NCBI GenBank assembly: GCA_034678415.1 | Contig: JAXDBV010000363.1 | Location: forward strand, 1-28,141 | Source: JAXDBV01 sp034678415 | GTDB taxonomy: Bacteria; Bacteroidota; Bacteroidia; Bacteroidales; VadinHA17 | Direction of reading: 5' to 3' | Length of the DNA stretch: 28,141 nucleotides | In this document: positions 15,446 to 23,273 of the stretch, one piece after another | Position numbering within the stretch: position 1 is the first letter of the stretch | Layout: each line of letters begins with the position of its first letter | Program-made: the position numbers and the translations under genes | Notes under the pieces: model-generated | The model's input: the letters and a program-made list of their open reading frames with translations, nothing else | Told to the model about the DNA's origin: nothing | Database searches by the model: none

Positions 15446-16778
15446 GCGAGTGACGTTTAATAAAATCATCGAGCACTTCTGTCATGGTTGGATAGCCTAT
15501 TTCCTGCAGGTCGTAGAATACACGGGTATGGGGTTTCCTGATCTTTATCACCCGGCTCAGGTCAATAGGGGTACCAATCACCACTGCATCACAGTCGGTA
15601 TTATTCACAGTCGTTTCCAGGTCGGCAAGCTGTTCTTTACCATAGCCCATGGCAGGGAGGAGAGTTCCAATAGCAGGGTAAGTTGCGAAGGTCTCCTTCA
15701 GTCGTCCAACGATGAATGGCCTGGGATCGATAAGTGCGCCAGCTCCGAATTTCCTGGCAGCCACGACACCGGCCCCTATTTTCATCTCACCGTGAGTCAG
15801 GGTTGGGCCGTCTTCGATTACCAGCACCCTTTTTCCTTTTATCACCTGCGGGTTATCAACCCGTATGGGCGAAGCGGCATCGATCACCACCGCGGCGGGG
15901 TTCACTTTCTCAATATTCTCACGTACGATCTGTATGGACTGGGGGTCTGCACTATCTATCTTGTTGATGATGACCACATTAGCCAGGCGAAGGGTTACCT
16001 CCCCCGGGTAATAGCCCAGTTCGTGGCCTGCACGCAGTGGATCCGTAACAGTGATCATGAGATCGGGTGTATAGAAGGAGAAATCATTATTTCCCCCGTC
16101 CCACAAGATCACATCGCATCCCTTAGGATCCTTCTCAGCCTCACGCAGGATCGCTTCGTAATCAACGCCGGCATAAATCACATTTCCCCTCACCACATGA
16201 GGTTCGTATTCTTCCATCTCCTCAACGGTGCAATGGTGTTTATGCAGGTCGTTAATATCGGCGAACCGCTGGACTTTCTGTTCACTGAGGTTCCCGTAAG
16301 GCATAGGGTGACGTACCGCCACCACCTTTATTCCACGGCTCATGAGCAATTCGATCACCTTGCGTGAGGTCTGGCTTTTACCGCAACCGGTTCGTACTGC
16401 ACAGACGGCAATCACCGGTTTGGTGCTCTTGATCTGTGTGTCGTTGGGCCCAAGGAGGACGAAATTGGCACCGGCAGCGTTGACAATGGCGCCCACCGCC
16501 ATCACCTTGTTGTAAGGAATATCGCTGTAGGAAAATATACAATCGTCAACCTTCCATTCCCTGATAAGACGAGGTAATTCTTCCTCGGCATAAATTGGAA
16601 TACCGGAAGGATACAGATCACCGGCCAGTTCGGCAGGATACTTCCTGTCATCAATATCCGGGATCTGAGTGGCAGTAAATGCCACCACATCGTAATGGGA
16701 ATTCCCACGAAAATACGTATTGAAATTGTGGAAGTCTCTCCCTGCAGCACCGAGAATGATCACCTTTTTCTTTGTCAT
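15438..16778 (-). CDS. Cyclic 2,3-diphosphoglycerate synthetase-like P-loop NTPase
   Basis: This 446-residue protein matches the family annotated 'GTPase/cyclic 2,3-diphosphoglycerate synthetase-like' (COG2403-like). It has an N-terminal Rossmann-type segment (KKVIILGAAGRDFHNFN, 4-20), a P-loop RTGCGKSQTS (129-138), WDGGNND (225-231), and NKID (271-274), a guanine-recognition motif that supports GTP use. In methanogens the named enzyme forms cyclic 2,3-diphosphoglycerate; bacterial homologues are not characterised to my knowledge, so activity should not be assumed. I start at the ATG at 16778, directly before the Rossmann strand: an exact promoter box at 16804-16811 lies inside the longer frame beginning at 16829, arguing against that start. 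ATG 16790 is an alternative. Confidence 0.8.
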   Translation of the reverse strand: MTKKKVIILGAAGRDFHNFNTYFRGNSHYDVVAFTATQIPDIDDRKYPAELAGDLYPSGIPIYAEEELPRLIREWKVDDCIFSYSDIPYNKVMAVGAIVNAAGANFVLLGPNDTQIKSTKPVIAVCAVRTGCGKSQTSRKVIELLMSRGIKVVAVRHPMPYGNLSEQKVQRFADINDLHKHHCTVEEMEEYEPHVVRGNVIYAGVDYEAILREAEKDPKGCDVILWDGGNNDFSFYTPDLMITVTDPLRAGHELGYYPGEVTLRLANVVIINKIDSADPQSIQIVRENIEKVNPAAVVIDAASPIRVDNPQVIKGKRVLVIEDGPTLTHGEMKIGAGVVAARKFGAGALIDPRPFIVGRLKETFATYPAIGTLLPAMGYGKEQLADLETTVNNTDCDAVVIGTPIDLSRVIKIRKPHTRVFYDLQEIGYPTMTEVLDDFIKRHSLK

Positions 16779-16803
16779 ACATTCAAACATTAATTTTAAT
16801 CCA

Positions 16804-16811
16804 CAAAGGTA
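16804..16811 (-). promoter_or_regulatory. Putative Bacteroidota -7 promoter box for the GTPase gene
   Basis: On the minus strand this reads TACCTTTG, an exact TAnnTTTG match. It lies 25 bases before the ATG at 16778, the same spacing as at lysS and the SPOR gene, and it supports that start over the upstream in-frame codons. No clear -33 element is visible. Confidence 0.5.
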
Positions 16812-16983
16812 AATTATTAGCCTGTACACACGAACCCGGAAAAGATGTTTAGCAATATGTATGAATTGATTAGAAATCCATATGGGAGACTTTTACCGGT
16901 CAATGTTGATTAACATTCGGCTGTTTTCGTGAATATCATTAAATTAGGGCACCGGTTCACAGGTATTATTAAACCGTCATGCA

Positions 16984-17580
16984 TTGAATTTTCTGGCACA
17001 TATATATATGTCCGGCGATCATGAGGAGATCAAGATCGGGAACTTTATCGGTGATTATGTAAAGGGCAGGGATTATCAGAAATATCCCTTGAACATCATG
17101 AAAGGGATACTCATCCACCGTGAGATTGATCATTACACCGATTCACATCCCGTGGTTCAGAAGAGCAAATCACACCTGAAGATCAAGTCGAAACGGTACA
17201 CGGGCATCATCATTGATGTGTTCTATGATCATTTCCTGTCGGTTGAATGGGAACGGTTCTCAACCATACCTTTGCAGGATTTCATTGATGGCTTTAACCG
17301 GATTGCACTGAAGTATTACTCTGTTATACCCGGCGATTTCAAGCAAATGGTGCCCTTTTTTGTGATCAACAGCTGGTTGGAAGGGTACCAGTCTGTTGAG
17401 GGAATCGAAAGCGTATTATACAGGATGAGCAACCGTACTTCACTACCGGCGGAGACGCTTGGAGCGATTGAGATCCTGAAGAATGATTATAAACTGTTTC
17501 ACAAGGAATTCCTGACGTACTTTCCATCCCTGATCAGTCATATTGAAAAGAAGATGGATATTGTTATTCCCAGGCCATGA
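16984..17580 (+). CDS. acpH: Acyl carrier protein phosphodiesterase (AcpH-like), TTG start
   Basis: AcpH-type hydrolases remove the 4'-phosphopantetheine arm from holo-ACP. The 198-residue protein begins with the family's characteristic MNFLAH, has GNFIGDYVKG (19-28) and the His/Asp-rich IHREIDHYTDSHP (44-56), which fit the metal-dependent HD-like fold of E. coli AcpH; the length is similar (about 193). The start codon is TTG at 16984, chosen because the next codons give the conserved MNFLAH N-terminus; a nearby ATG at 16979 is out of frame and opens only a two-codon ORF. The product is all-alpha and cytoplasmic. Its TGA stop abuts the stop of convergent rodA with no gap. Substrate in this organism is inferred from family. 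Confidence 0.85.
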   Translation: MNFLAHIYMSGDHEEIKIGNFIGDYVKGRDYQKYPLNIMKGILIHREIDHYTDSHPVVQKSKSHLKIKSKRYTGIIIDVFYDHFLSVEWERFSTIPLQDFIDGFNRIALKYYSVIPGDFKQMVPFFVINSWLEGYQSVEGIESVLYRMSNRTSLPAETLGAIEILKNDYKLFHKEFLTYFPSLISHIEKKMDIVIPRP

Positions 17581-19014
17581 TCAACCGACCAGCTCTGTCC
17601 TACTGCCGTCCAGCCTGATGAAGATAAAGAGGAGAATAGTGAAGGCCCAGAGGGATGACCCTCCGTAACTGAAGAATGGCAACGGTATTCCAATAACCGG
17701 TGACAAGCCTATGGTCATGCCTATATTAATGACCATGTGGGCAAAGAAAATGCTGAACACACCATATCCATAGATCCTGCTGAATGACGATCGTTGTTTT
17801 TCAGCCAGCATCAATATCCTGAGCAGGAGGAATGTGAATAATGCCAGGACAGTAGTGGTACCTATAAATCCCCATTCCTCACCTACCGTACAAAAAATAA
17901 AATCCGTGCTCTGTTCGGGGACAAACTTGAACTTTGTTTGTGTCCCGTTCAGAAATCCTTTCCCGGCAAAGCCGCCCGACCCGATCGCTATTTTCGACTG
18001 GTTCACGTTATAGCCGTCGCCAAAGGGATCCGACTGGATGTTGAGGAGCACATTGATCCTTTTCTGCTGGTATGGACTGAGTACCCTGTGAAACACATAA
18101 TCAACGGAAAATGTGTAAAAAACGGAGAAGATCAGGAAGAGGAATATCAGGCTCGCGTACCGGATGCGATAGCGAAATATGAAGTAGGCATAAAATAAGC
18201 CGGCCATGAGTATGCCGCCGATAACGATGAAATAGTGGGAGATATCCATGTGAAACAGGACATTCATCACCCAGAGTATTCCCACACATCCGGCCATGAT
18301 CAATCCTCCTACCATGACATATTTCGGATTCCTCACCATGAACCAGAAGGCGATAAAAGCGATGGGGATCAGGAACAGGATCAGAACCAGTTTGGGCAGT
18401 ATCAGTGTCAGGATGAAGAGGAGGATGGCCAGCAGCATGAACAGCAAGGCGGTGACGGATAAGCCTTCCCTGAAGAGTACCAGTACCAGCGCAATAAAGA
18501 TGATCGACGAACCTGTATCCGGCTGAAGCAGGATCAGTGCCGCAGGCAACAGAATGATGGTGGTAATGGTCAGAAGCGACCGTGGTGTGTGTATCCTGAA
18601 ATTAAAGGTGCTCATGTATCTCGACAATGCCAGGATGGTGGCAAATTTGGCAAATTCAGACGGTTGGATCTGCACTGATCCGATAACAAACCACGACCTG
18701 GATCCGTGTATTTCCTGGCCGACCAGTAATACCAGCAGGAGACAGAGGATGATCAGCCCGTATATGAGGTAAGCAAAGAATGAATAGAACTTGGCATCGG
18801 TAACCAGGATGACGGATGCAAGGATAAAGGAAAGGAGTATCCAGACAAACTGTTTGCCATACCGCTCGGAGAAGGAGAACAGGTTATTTTCCGATTCGTT
18901 ATACTCGACCGAGTAAATATTGATCCAGCCCAGGATAACCATTATCAGGAACAGGATCACGGTTATCCAGTCGATATTTTTCCAGGTATTGGTTCTATGA
19001 ATGCTGTTTCTCAC
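17581..19014 (-). CDS. rodA: Rod shape-determining SEDS glycosyltransferase RodA
   Basis: RodA polymerises lipid II into glycan strands in the elongasome, working with PBP2. The 477-residue protein is almost entirely transmembrane. It carries NIGMTIGLSPVIGIPLPF and FFSYGGSSL, the FtsW/RodA/SpoVE signature, and VPEQSTDFIF with the catalytic aspartate (D371). E. coli RodA is about 370 residues; here about 100 extra hydrophobic residues lie between 183 and 300, an enlarged middle region seen in Bacteroidota RodA. The start is GTG at 19014, overlapping the TGA of mrdA by four bases, so the two are coupled. It is last in the purH-mreBCD-mrdA-rodA cluster. Confidence 0.95.
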   Translation of the reverse strand: MRNSIHRTNTWKNIDWITVILFLIMVILGWINIYSVEYNESENNLFSFSERYGKQFVWILLSFILASVILVTDAKFYSFFAYLIYGLIILCLLLVLLVGQEIHGSRSWFVIGSVQIQPSEFAKFATILALSRYMSTFNFRIHTPRSLLTITTIILLPAALILLQPDTGSSIIFIALVLVLFREGLSVTALLFMLLAILLFILTLILPKLVLILFLIPIAFIAFWFMVRNPKYVMVGGLIMAGCVGILWVMNVLFHMDISHYFIVIGGILMAGLFYAYFIFRYRIRYASLIFLFLIFSVFYTFSVDYVFHRVLSPYQQKRINVLLNIQSDPFGDGYNVNQSKIAIGSGGFAGKGFLNGTQTKFKFVPEQSTDFIFCTVGEEWGFIGTTTVLALFTFLLLRILMLAEKQRSSFSRIYGYGVFSIFFAHMVINIGMTIGLSPVIGIPLPFFSYGGSSLWAFTILLFIFIRLDGSRTELVG

Positions 19015-20840
19015 TTCTTTGTTATCATGTTGGTGTTCAATATGTATTGTTCGAGGTATTCGCGGCTGATCGTATCGTTCAGATATTTTTCAATCATGAG
19101 GCTGGCGATGGGGGCGGCATAACTGGCTCCCCATCCGGCGTTTTCCACGTACACGGCCATGGCGATCCGGGGATTATTCCTGGGGGCAAAAGCGAGGAAC
19201 ACAGAGTGTTCCAGTCCAAAAGGATTCTGTGCCGTTCCGGTTTTGCCACATACTTCCACACCCGGAACCTGGGCAATACGGGCCGTGCTGCCCGATCCGG
19301 GCGCTCCATTCACCGCCTGGTACATCCCTTCGACGGCAATATTGAAATGCGCCGAATCAATCAACGTTTGATGCTTTTCCAGTAAGCTCGCAGGGATGTT
19401 TCGCATATCCTCCACACTTTTCAGCACATGGGGAACGCAGTAGTACCCGCGGTTGGCGATAGTGGCCGCCAGGTTCGCCATCTGCAGGGGCGTAATCAGC
19501 AACTCACCCTGACCGATAGCCATGGAGATCACGGTAAGCGACTTCCATCCCTTCTCACCAAAATACCGGTTGTAATAAGACACCTCCGGGACATTACCTT
19601 TCAGCTCGTTAGGGAAATCACTGCCAAGGACGTCACCGAACCCGAAAGACAATACATAGTTCCTCCATACCGTGAACGACTCATGGATAGAGGTATATTT
19701 CGGGTTATCGAGGATACTTCTGTATACATTACAGAAATAAGCGTTGCATGAATTCTGTATGGCCTGCGGCAGGTTCAGCGGTGATGCGTGTGCATGACAT
19801 CCTACGGTGATCGCTCCCGCCTGATAGCCATAATTACAGGAATAGAGAGTATGATAGTTCACGACATTTTCCTGTAGGCCTATCAGGGCATTCACTACCT
19901 TGAAGGTGGAACCCGGTGGGTATTGGGCCATCAGAGCACGGTTAAACAGGGGCTTCAAGGTATCCTGGCTCAACTGAATAAAATTCCCTGTTCTTATCCG
20001 GCCCACCAGTATGGACGGATCGTAGGAAGGGGAAGAAACCAGCGCCAGTATCTCGCCGGTGGAAGGTTCAATGGCCACGATGCTCCCCATTTTATTCTTC
20101 ATCAGTGATTCACCATACTCCTGCAGCCCGGCATCAATGGTAAGGGTAATATTCTTGCCAATCACGGCGGTAGTGTCGTACTTCCCGTTAAGATAGCTGC
20201 CCATGATGCGATTATGCACATCCACCAGGTATATGTTCACTCCTTTCTGTCCCCGCAGGGCTTTCTCGTATGTTCTTTCCACACCGCTGATCCCGATATA
20301 GTCACCCATGCTGTAATACGGATCCTCAGCCATGATCTTGTCGTCTACCTCCCCCACATACCCCAGCAGGTGGGCAGCAATATTTTTTGAATACTTTCTC
20401 AGGGTACGGGGCTGGACGAAGAAACCCGGGAACCTGAACATTTTTTCCTGAAAGAGCGCATAGGTCTCAGCAGATATCTGCCGGATCAATATGGACGGTT
20501 TGTACAGGGAGTAGCTCCTGGCTTTTTTGATGCCCTCAATCACCTCGTTCTTTTGAACCTTGAGAAGACGGCAAAACTCGGCAGTGTCAAACGGAGCGAT
20601 TTGCATAGGATTGATCATCATGTCATAAGCAGCCTCATTGTACACCATGAGCTCACCCCTGCGGTCAAAGATCAGCCCCCGCGCCGGGTACTGGGTGACA
20701 TAACGCAATACATTATTGCTGGCCGTAAGGCGGTAGGTCTTATCCAGTACCTGCAATTGGAACAAACGTCCCAGATAGAGAAAAACCACCATCAGGAACA
20801 GACCAATGATTACATATCTTCTCTGTGAAAAAGGGTTCAT
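19011..20840 (-). CDS. mrdA: Penicillin-binding protein 2 (elongation-specific transpeptidase)
   Basis: PBP2 crosslinks new peptidoglycan during side-wall growth with RodA. The 609-residue protein has one N-terminal membrane helix (about 9-27) and a non-catalytic pedestal. The periplasmic transpeptidase domain (from about 230) holds all three motifs: active-site serine STFK (311-314), SCN (364-366) and KTG (533-535). The dimer/pedestal motif RGLIFDRRG (54-62) is present. Length fits PBP2 (E. coli 633). Start is ATG, 24 bases after mreD. Its stop overlaps the rodA start. Beta-lactams that target PBP2, such as mecillinam, would be expected to act here, but that is from family knowledge. Confidence 0.97.
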   Translation of the reverse strand: MNPFSQRRYVIIGLFLMVVFLYLGRLFQLQVLDKTYRLTASNNVLRYVTQYPARGLIFDRRGELMVYNEAAYDMMINPMQIAPFDTAEFCRLLKVQKNEVIEGIKKARSYSLYKPSILIRQISAETYALFQEKMFRFPGFFVQPRTLRKYSKNIAAHLLGYVGEVDDKIMAEDPYYSMGDYIGISGVERTYEKALRGQKGVNIYLVDVHNRIMGSYLNGKYDTTAVIGKNITLTIDAGLQEYGESLMKNKMGSIVAIEPSTGEILALVSSPSYDPSILVGRIRTGNFIQLSQDTLKPLFNRALMAQYPPGSTFKVVNALIGLQENVVNYHTLYSCNYGYQAGAITVGCHAHASPLNLPQAIQNSCNAYFCNVYRSILDNPKYTSIHESFTVWRNYVLSFGFGDVLGSDFPNELKGNVPEVSYYNRYFGEKGWKSLTVISMAIGQGELLITPLQMANLAATIANRGYYCVPHVLKSVEDMRNIPASLLEKHQTLIDSAHFNIAVEGMYQAVNGAPGSGSTARIAQVPGVEVCGKTGTAQNPFGLEHSVFLAFAPRNNPRIAMAVYVENAGWGASYAAPIASLMIEKYLNDTISREYLEQYILNTNMITKK

Positions 20841-20864
20841 ACCAGGACTAATACAGTCGTATCA

Positions 20865-21371
20865 TCATTTTCGGAAGACGACATACTGACTTAACATAAT
20901 AAATACCATGGTCAGCAGGGTACTTGCCATCACCCGTAACAGGGTCAGGAAAAATTCACTCAATCTGAATATTTCAATATAAAAAAGAAAACAATGGTGG
21001 AGGAACACCAGGATAAGAGCATACTTCAGGAACCAGTTGAATCCAAAATAGAATAACCTGGGGAAGGAACCGGATTCGTAACCATCCCTCGGGGCAAAAT
21101 AGTTGAGTACAAACGGACGCATAAAAGCCATGAACACCGTGGCTGAGGTGTGCATACCGAGCGTTCGTGCGAACATATCAATGATGATCCCGAGAAGAAA
21201 GCCCAGGATAAGCTGCAGCCAGACAGGTGTTTCAAAGGGAAGGAGAAGAATGAACAGGACATACAGGTAAGGATTCATATACCCACCGAACTGTATGTTA
21301 TTCAGGATCAGTACCTGGAATAATACCAGCACAAAAAACATCAAGACATATTTCAACAGCGACTCGATCAT
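20865..21371 (-). CDS. mreD: Rod shape-determining protein MreD
   Basis: MreD is a small inner-membrane part of the elongasome that binds MreC. The 168-residue protein is strongly hydrophobic with about five predicted membrane segments and little else, including YLYVLFILLLPFETPVWLQL and GFLLGIIIDMFARTLGMHTS, the conserved second part of the family. Sequence identity in this family is low, so the assignment rests on size, topology, the D-F-x-x-x-x-G-x-H-type motif and position between mreC and mrdA. It overlaps mreC by four bases (ATGA). Confidence 0.92.
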   Translation of the reverse strand: MIESLLKYVLMFFVLVLFQVLILNNIQFGGYMNPYLYVLFILLLPFETPVWLQLILGFLLGIIIDMFARTLGMHTSATVFMAFMRPFVLNYFAPRDGYESGSFPRLFYFGFNWFLKYALILVFLHHCFLFYIEIFRLSEFFLTLLRVMASTLLTMVFIMLSQYVVFRK

Positions 21372-22192
21372 TGACTTATTCTTTTTTCCAGTTCGAGCTG
21401 TTCATCACGGCGAAGATTGCTAACCACTTCCACGTGCGAGACATTCCTGAAATCGATGCTCAGCTTAACCCTGATTTCAAGAAAACTGCCGCCCGTTACC
21501 GAGAAATCCTCCACGGTTCCGATCAGCACTCCTTCAGGAAAGATGGCCGAATAACCGCTGGTGACAACCGTATCCCCCACATCGACTTCCACGTGATGGG
21601 GTATCTCGGAAAGCATCACATAACGGTAATCTCTTCCCGGCCACGAAAGGGATCCGAAGTAATCATTCTTTTTTAGCTTGGCACTGATCCTAAAATCGGT
21701 ATTCAGCAGGCTGATGACGCCTGAGAAATGAGGAGACAGACCCACCACAATCCCCACCACGCCCTTACTGCTAATCACGCCCATTTCCTCCCTGATGCCA
21801 TCAAGGCTCCCCTTATTCAGCGTGAGAAAGTTCTGCCGTTTATTTACCGAGTTGTTGATCACCCGGGCTGGTGTATAATAATAACGTTGACGGCGGGCTG
21901 AATCGTGAACGGAATAGAAAAAAACCTCCTCCGATTTATAAGCTTTGTCAAGCTCATTTCTCAACAGGGTATTCTCCCGGGCCAGTTCCAGGTTGACCTT
22001 TCTCAGCCCCAGGTATTTATTGGCATTCCCTATCCTTTCATAGTACCATCCCGTAAAGGTTTGTGCTGTATTAACAAACCATGAACGGTGATAGTCGTTC
22101 TTCTGGAAAAGCAAGGCAAGAGCAAAGGTTTCGAGGATGAGAAACAGCAACACAAAATTGTATCGGATGATAAATTGTATGAGGTTTCTCAT
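21368..22192 (-). CDS. mreC: Rod shape-determining protein MreC
   Basis: MreC is a bitopic membrane protein linking the MreB filament to periplasmic wall enzymes. The 274-residue protein has one N-terminal helix (about 11-30), a coiled coil (about 58-90, with leucine heptads in the LGLRKVNLELARENTLLRNE region) and a beta-rich C-terminal domain containing GVVGIVVGLSPHFSGV and VGDTVVTSGYSAIFPEGVLIG, the hallmark MreC sequences. Length is a little shorter than E. coli MreC (367), typical for Bacteroidota. It follows mreB by 22 bases and overlaps mreD. Confidence 0.96.
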   Translation of the reverse strand: MRNLIQFIIRYNFVLLFLILETFALALLFQKNDYHRSWFVNTAQTFTGWYYERIGNANKYLGLRKVNLELARENTLLRNELDKAYKSEEVFFYSVHDSARRQRYYYTPARVINNSVNKRQNFLTLNKGSLDGIREEMGVISSKGVVGIVVGLSPHFSGVISLLNTDFRISAKLKKNDYFGSLSWPGRDYRYVMLSEIPHHVEVDVGDTVVTSGYSAIFPEGVLIGTVEDFSVTGGSFLEIRVKLSIDFRNVSHVEVVSNLRRDEQLELEKRISQ

Positions 22193-22214
22193 GACATGCT
22201 TCTCCAGGTGTCTC

Positions 22215-23237
22215 TTATCTCATAAGAAATTTGAATTTATCAACATTTTTCAGGGCCACACCTGTGCCACGTGCAACGGCATGGAGAGGATCCTCGGCAA
22301 TATGAAAAGGGATGTTGATTTTTTCGGTGAACCGTTTATCGATACCCCTGAGCAGTGCTCCTCCGCCGGCAAGGTAGATACCTGTACTTACGATGTCGGC
22401 GTACAGTTCAGGAGGGGTCTGCTCAAGCACGCCGAGGATAGCGGTTTCAACCTTCGAGATAGATTTATCAAGGCAATGCGCTATTTCCTGGTACGAGATA
22501 GGTATTTCAATGGGAAGTGCAGTCATCAGGTTGGGTCCCCTGACGATATAGTCGGGTGGAGGTTCATCCAGATCGGGAAGAGCGGAGCCCACGATGATTT
22601 TAATATCCTCGGCGGTACGTTCACCAATCTTGATATTGTGCTGGTGACGCATATAAGCCTGTATATCGGCAGTAAACACGTCACCGGCCACACGGATGGA
22701 TTTATTACAGACGATACCGCCGAGGGCAATGACGGCCACCTCGGTTGTGCCTCCTCCTATATCCACCACCATACAGCCGGTTGGCGCTTCCACGTCGAGG
22801 CCGATACCGATGGCAGCGGCCATGGGCTCATAAATCATAAACACATCCCTGCCGCCAGCATGCTCCGACGAGTCACGCACAGCCCTGATCTCCACCTCGG
22901 TGCTGCCGGAGGGGATGCATACCACCATTCTAAGGGAAGGGGTGAACAGTTTGGGTTTACTATTAATCATTTTTATCATTCCCCGTATCATCTGTTCCGC
23001 GGCATTAAAATCCGCAATCACCCCGTCTCTCAAGGGGCGGATGGTCTTTATGTTCTCATGGGTCTTTCCGTGCATCTGCCGGGCTGTTTCACCAATGGCA
23101 ATCAGCCGGCCCGTGGTCTGGTCAATAGCTACAATAGAGGGTTCATCCACCACAATCTTGTCATTATGAATGATGGTAGTATTGGCCGTTCCCAAATCCA
23201 TGGCCAGCTCCTGAGTGAAAATCGAAAACAATCCCAT
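22215..23237 (-). CDS. mreB: Rod shape-determining actin homologue MreB
   Basis: MreB polymerises into membrane-bound filaments that steer elongasome movement. The 340-residue protein begins with MGLFSIFTQELAMDLGTANT, placing phosphate-1 loop DLGTANT at 14-20. Phosphate-2 is DIGGGTTE (159-166), and LAGGGALLRG (289-298) lies in the adenosine pocket. The short hydrophobic N-terminus could insert into the membrane, as in characterised MreB proteins. Length fits the family (about 345). It is first of the mre genes and 36 bases downstream of purH. Confidence 0.98.
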   Translation of the reverse strand: MGLFSIFTQELAMDLGTANTTIIHNDKIVVDEPSIVAIDQTTGRLIAIGETARQMHGKTHENIKTIRPLRDGVIADFNAAEQMIRGMIKMINSKPKLFTPSLRMVVCIPSGSTEVEIRAVRDSSEHAGGRDVFMIYEPMAAAIGIGLDVEAPTGCMVVDIGGGTTEVAVIALGGIVCNKSIRVAGDVFTADIQAYMRHQHNIKIGERTAEDIKIIVGSALPDLDEPPPDYIVRGPNLMTALPIEIPISYQEIAHCLDKSISKVETAILGVLEQTPPELYADIVSTGIYLAGGGALLRGIDKRFTEKINIPFHIAEDPLHAVARGTGVALKNVDKFKFLMR

Positions 23238-23273
23238 AAACGGTTCTTAAATCAAATACAAAAATAATGATAT

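Noticed and set aside
15450..16367. A 305-residue open frame on the plus strand opposite the GTPase gene
   Set aside because: It lies fully antisense to a gene with clear P-loop and NKID motifs, has no recognisable domain, and is best explained as a shadow of that gene's codon use.
16779..16829. The longer N-terminus for the GTPase starting at 16829
   Set aside because: It would place the exact TAnnTTTG box at 16804-16811 inside the coding region and add 17 residues ahead of the natural Rossmann strand.
22137..23267. A 376-residue open frame on the plus strand opposite mreB
   Set aside because: It covers mreB in antisense, shows no known domain and has composition expected from reading a highly conserved gene backwards.
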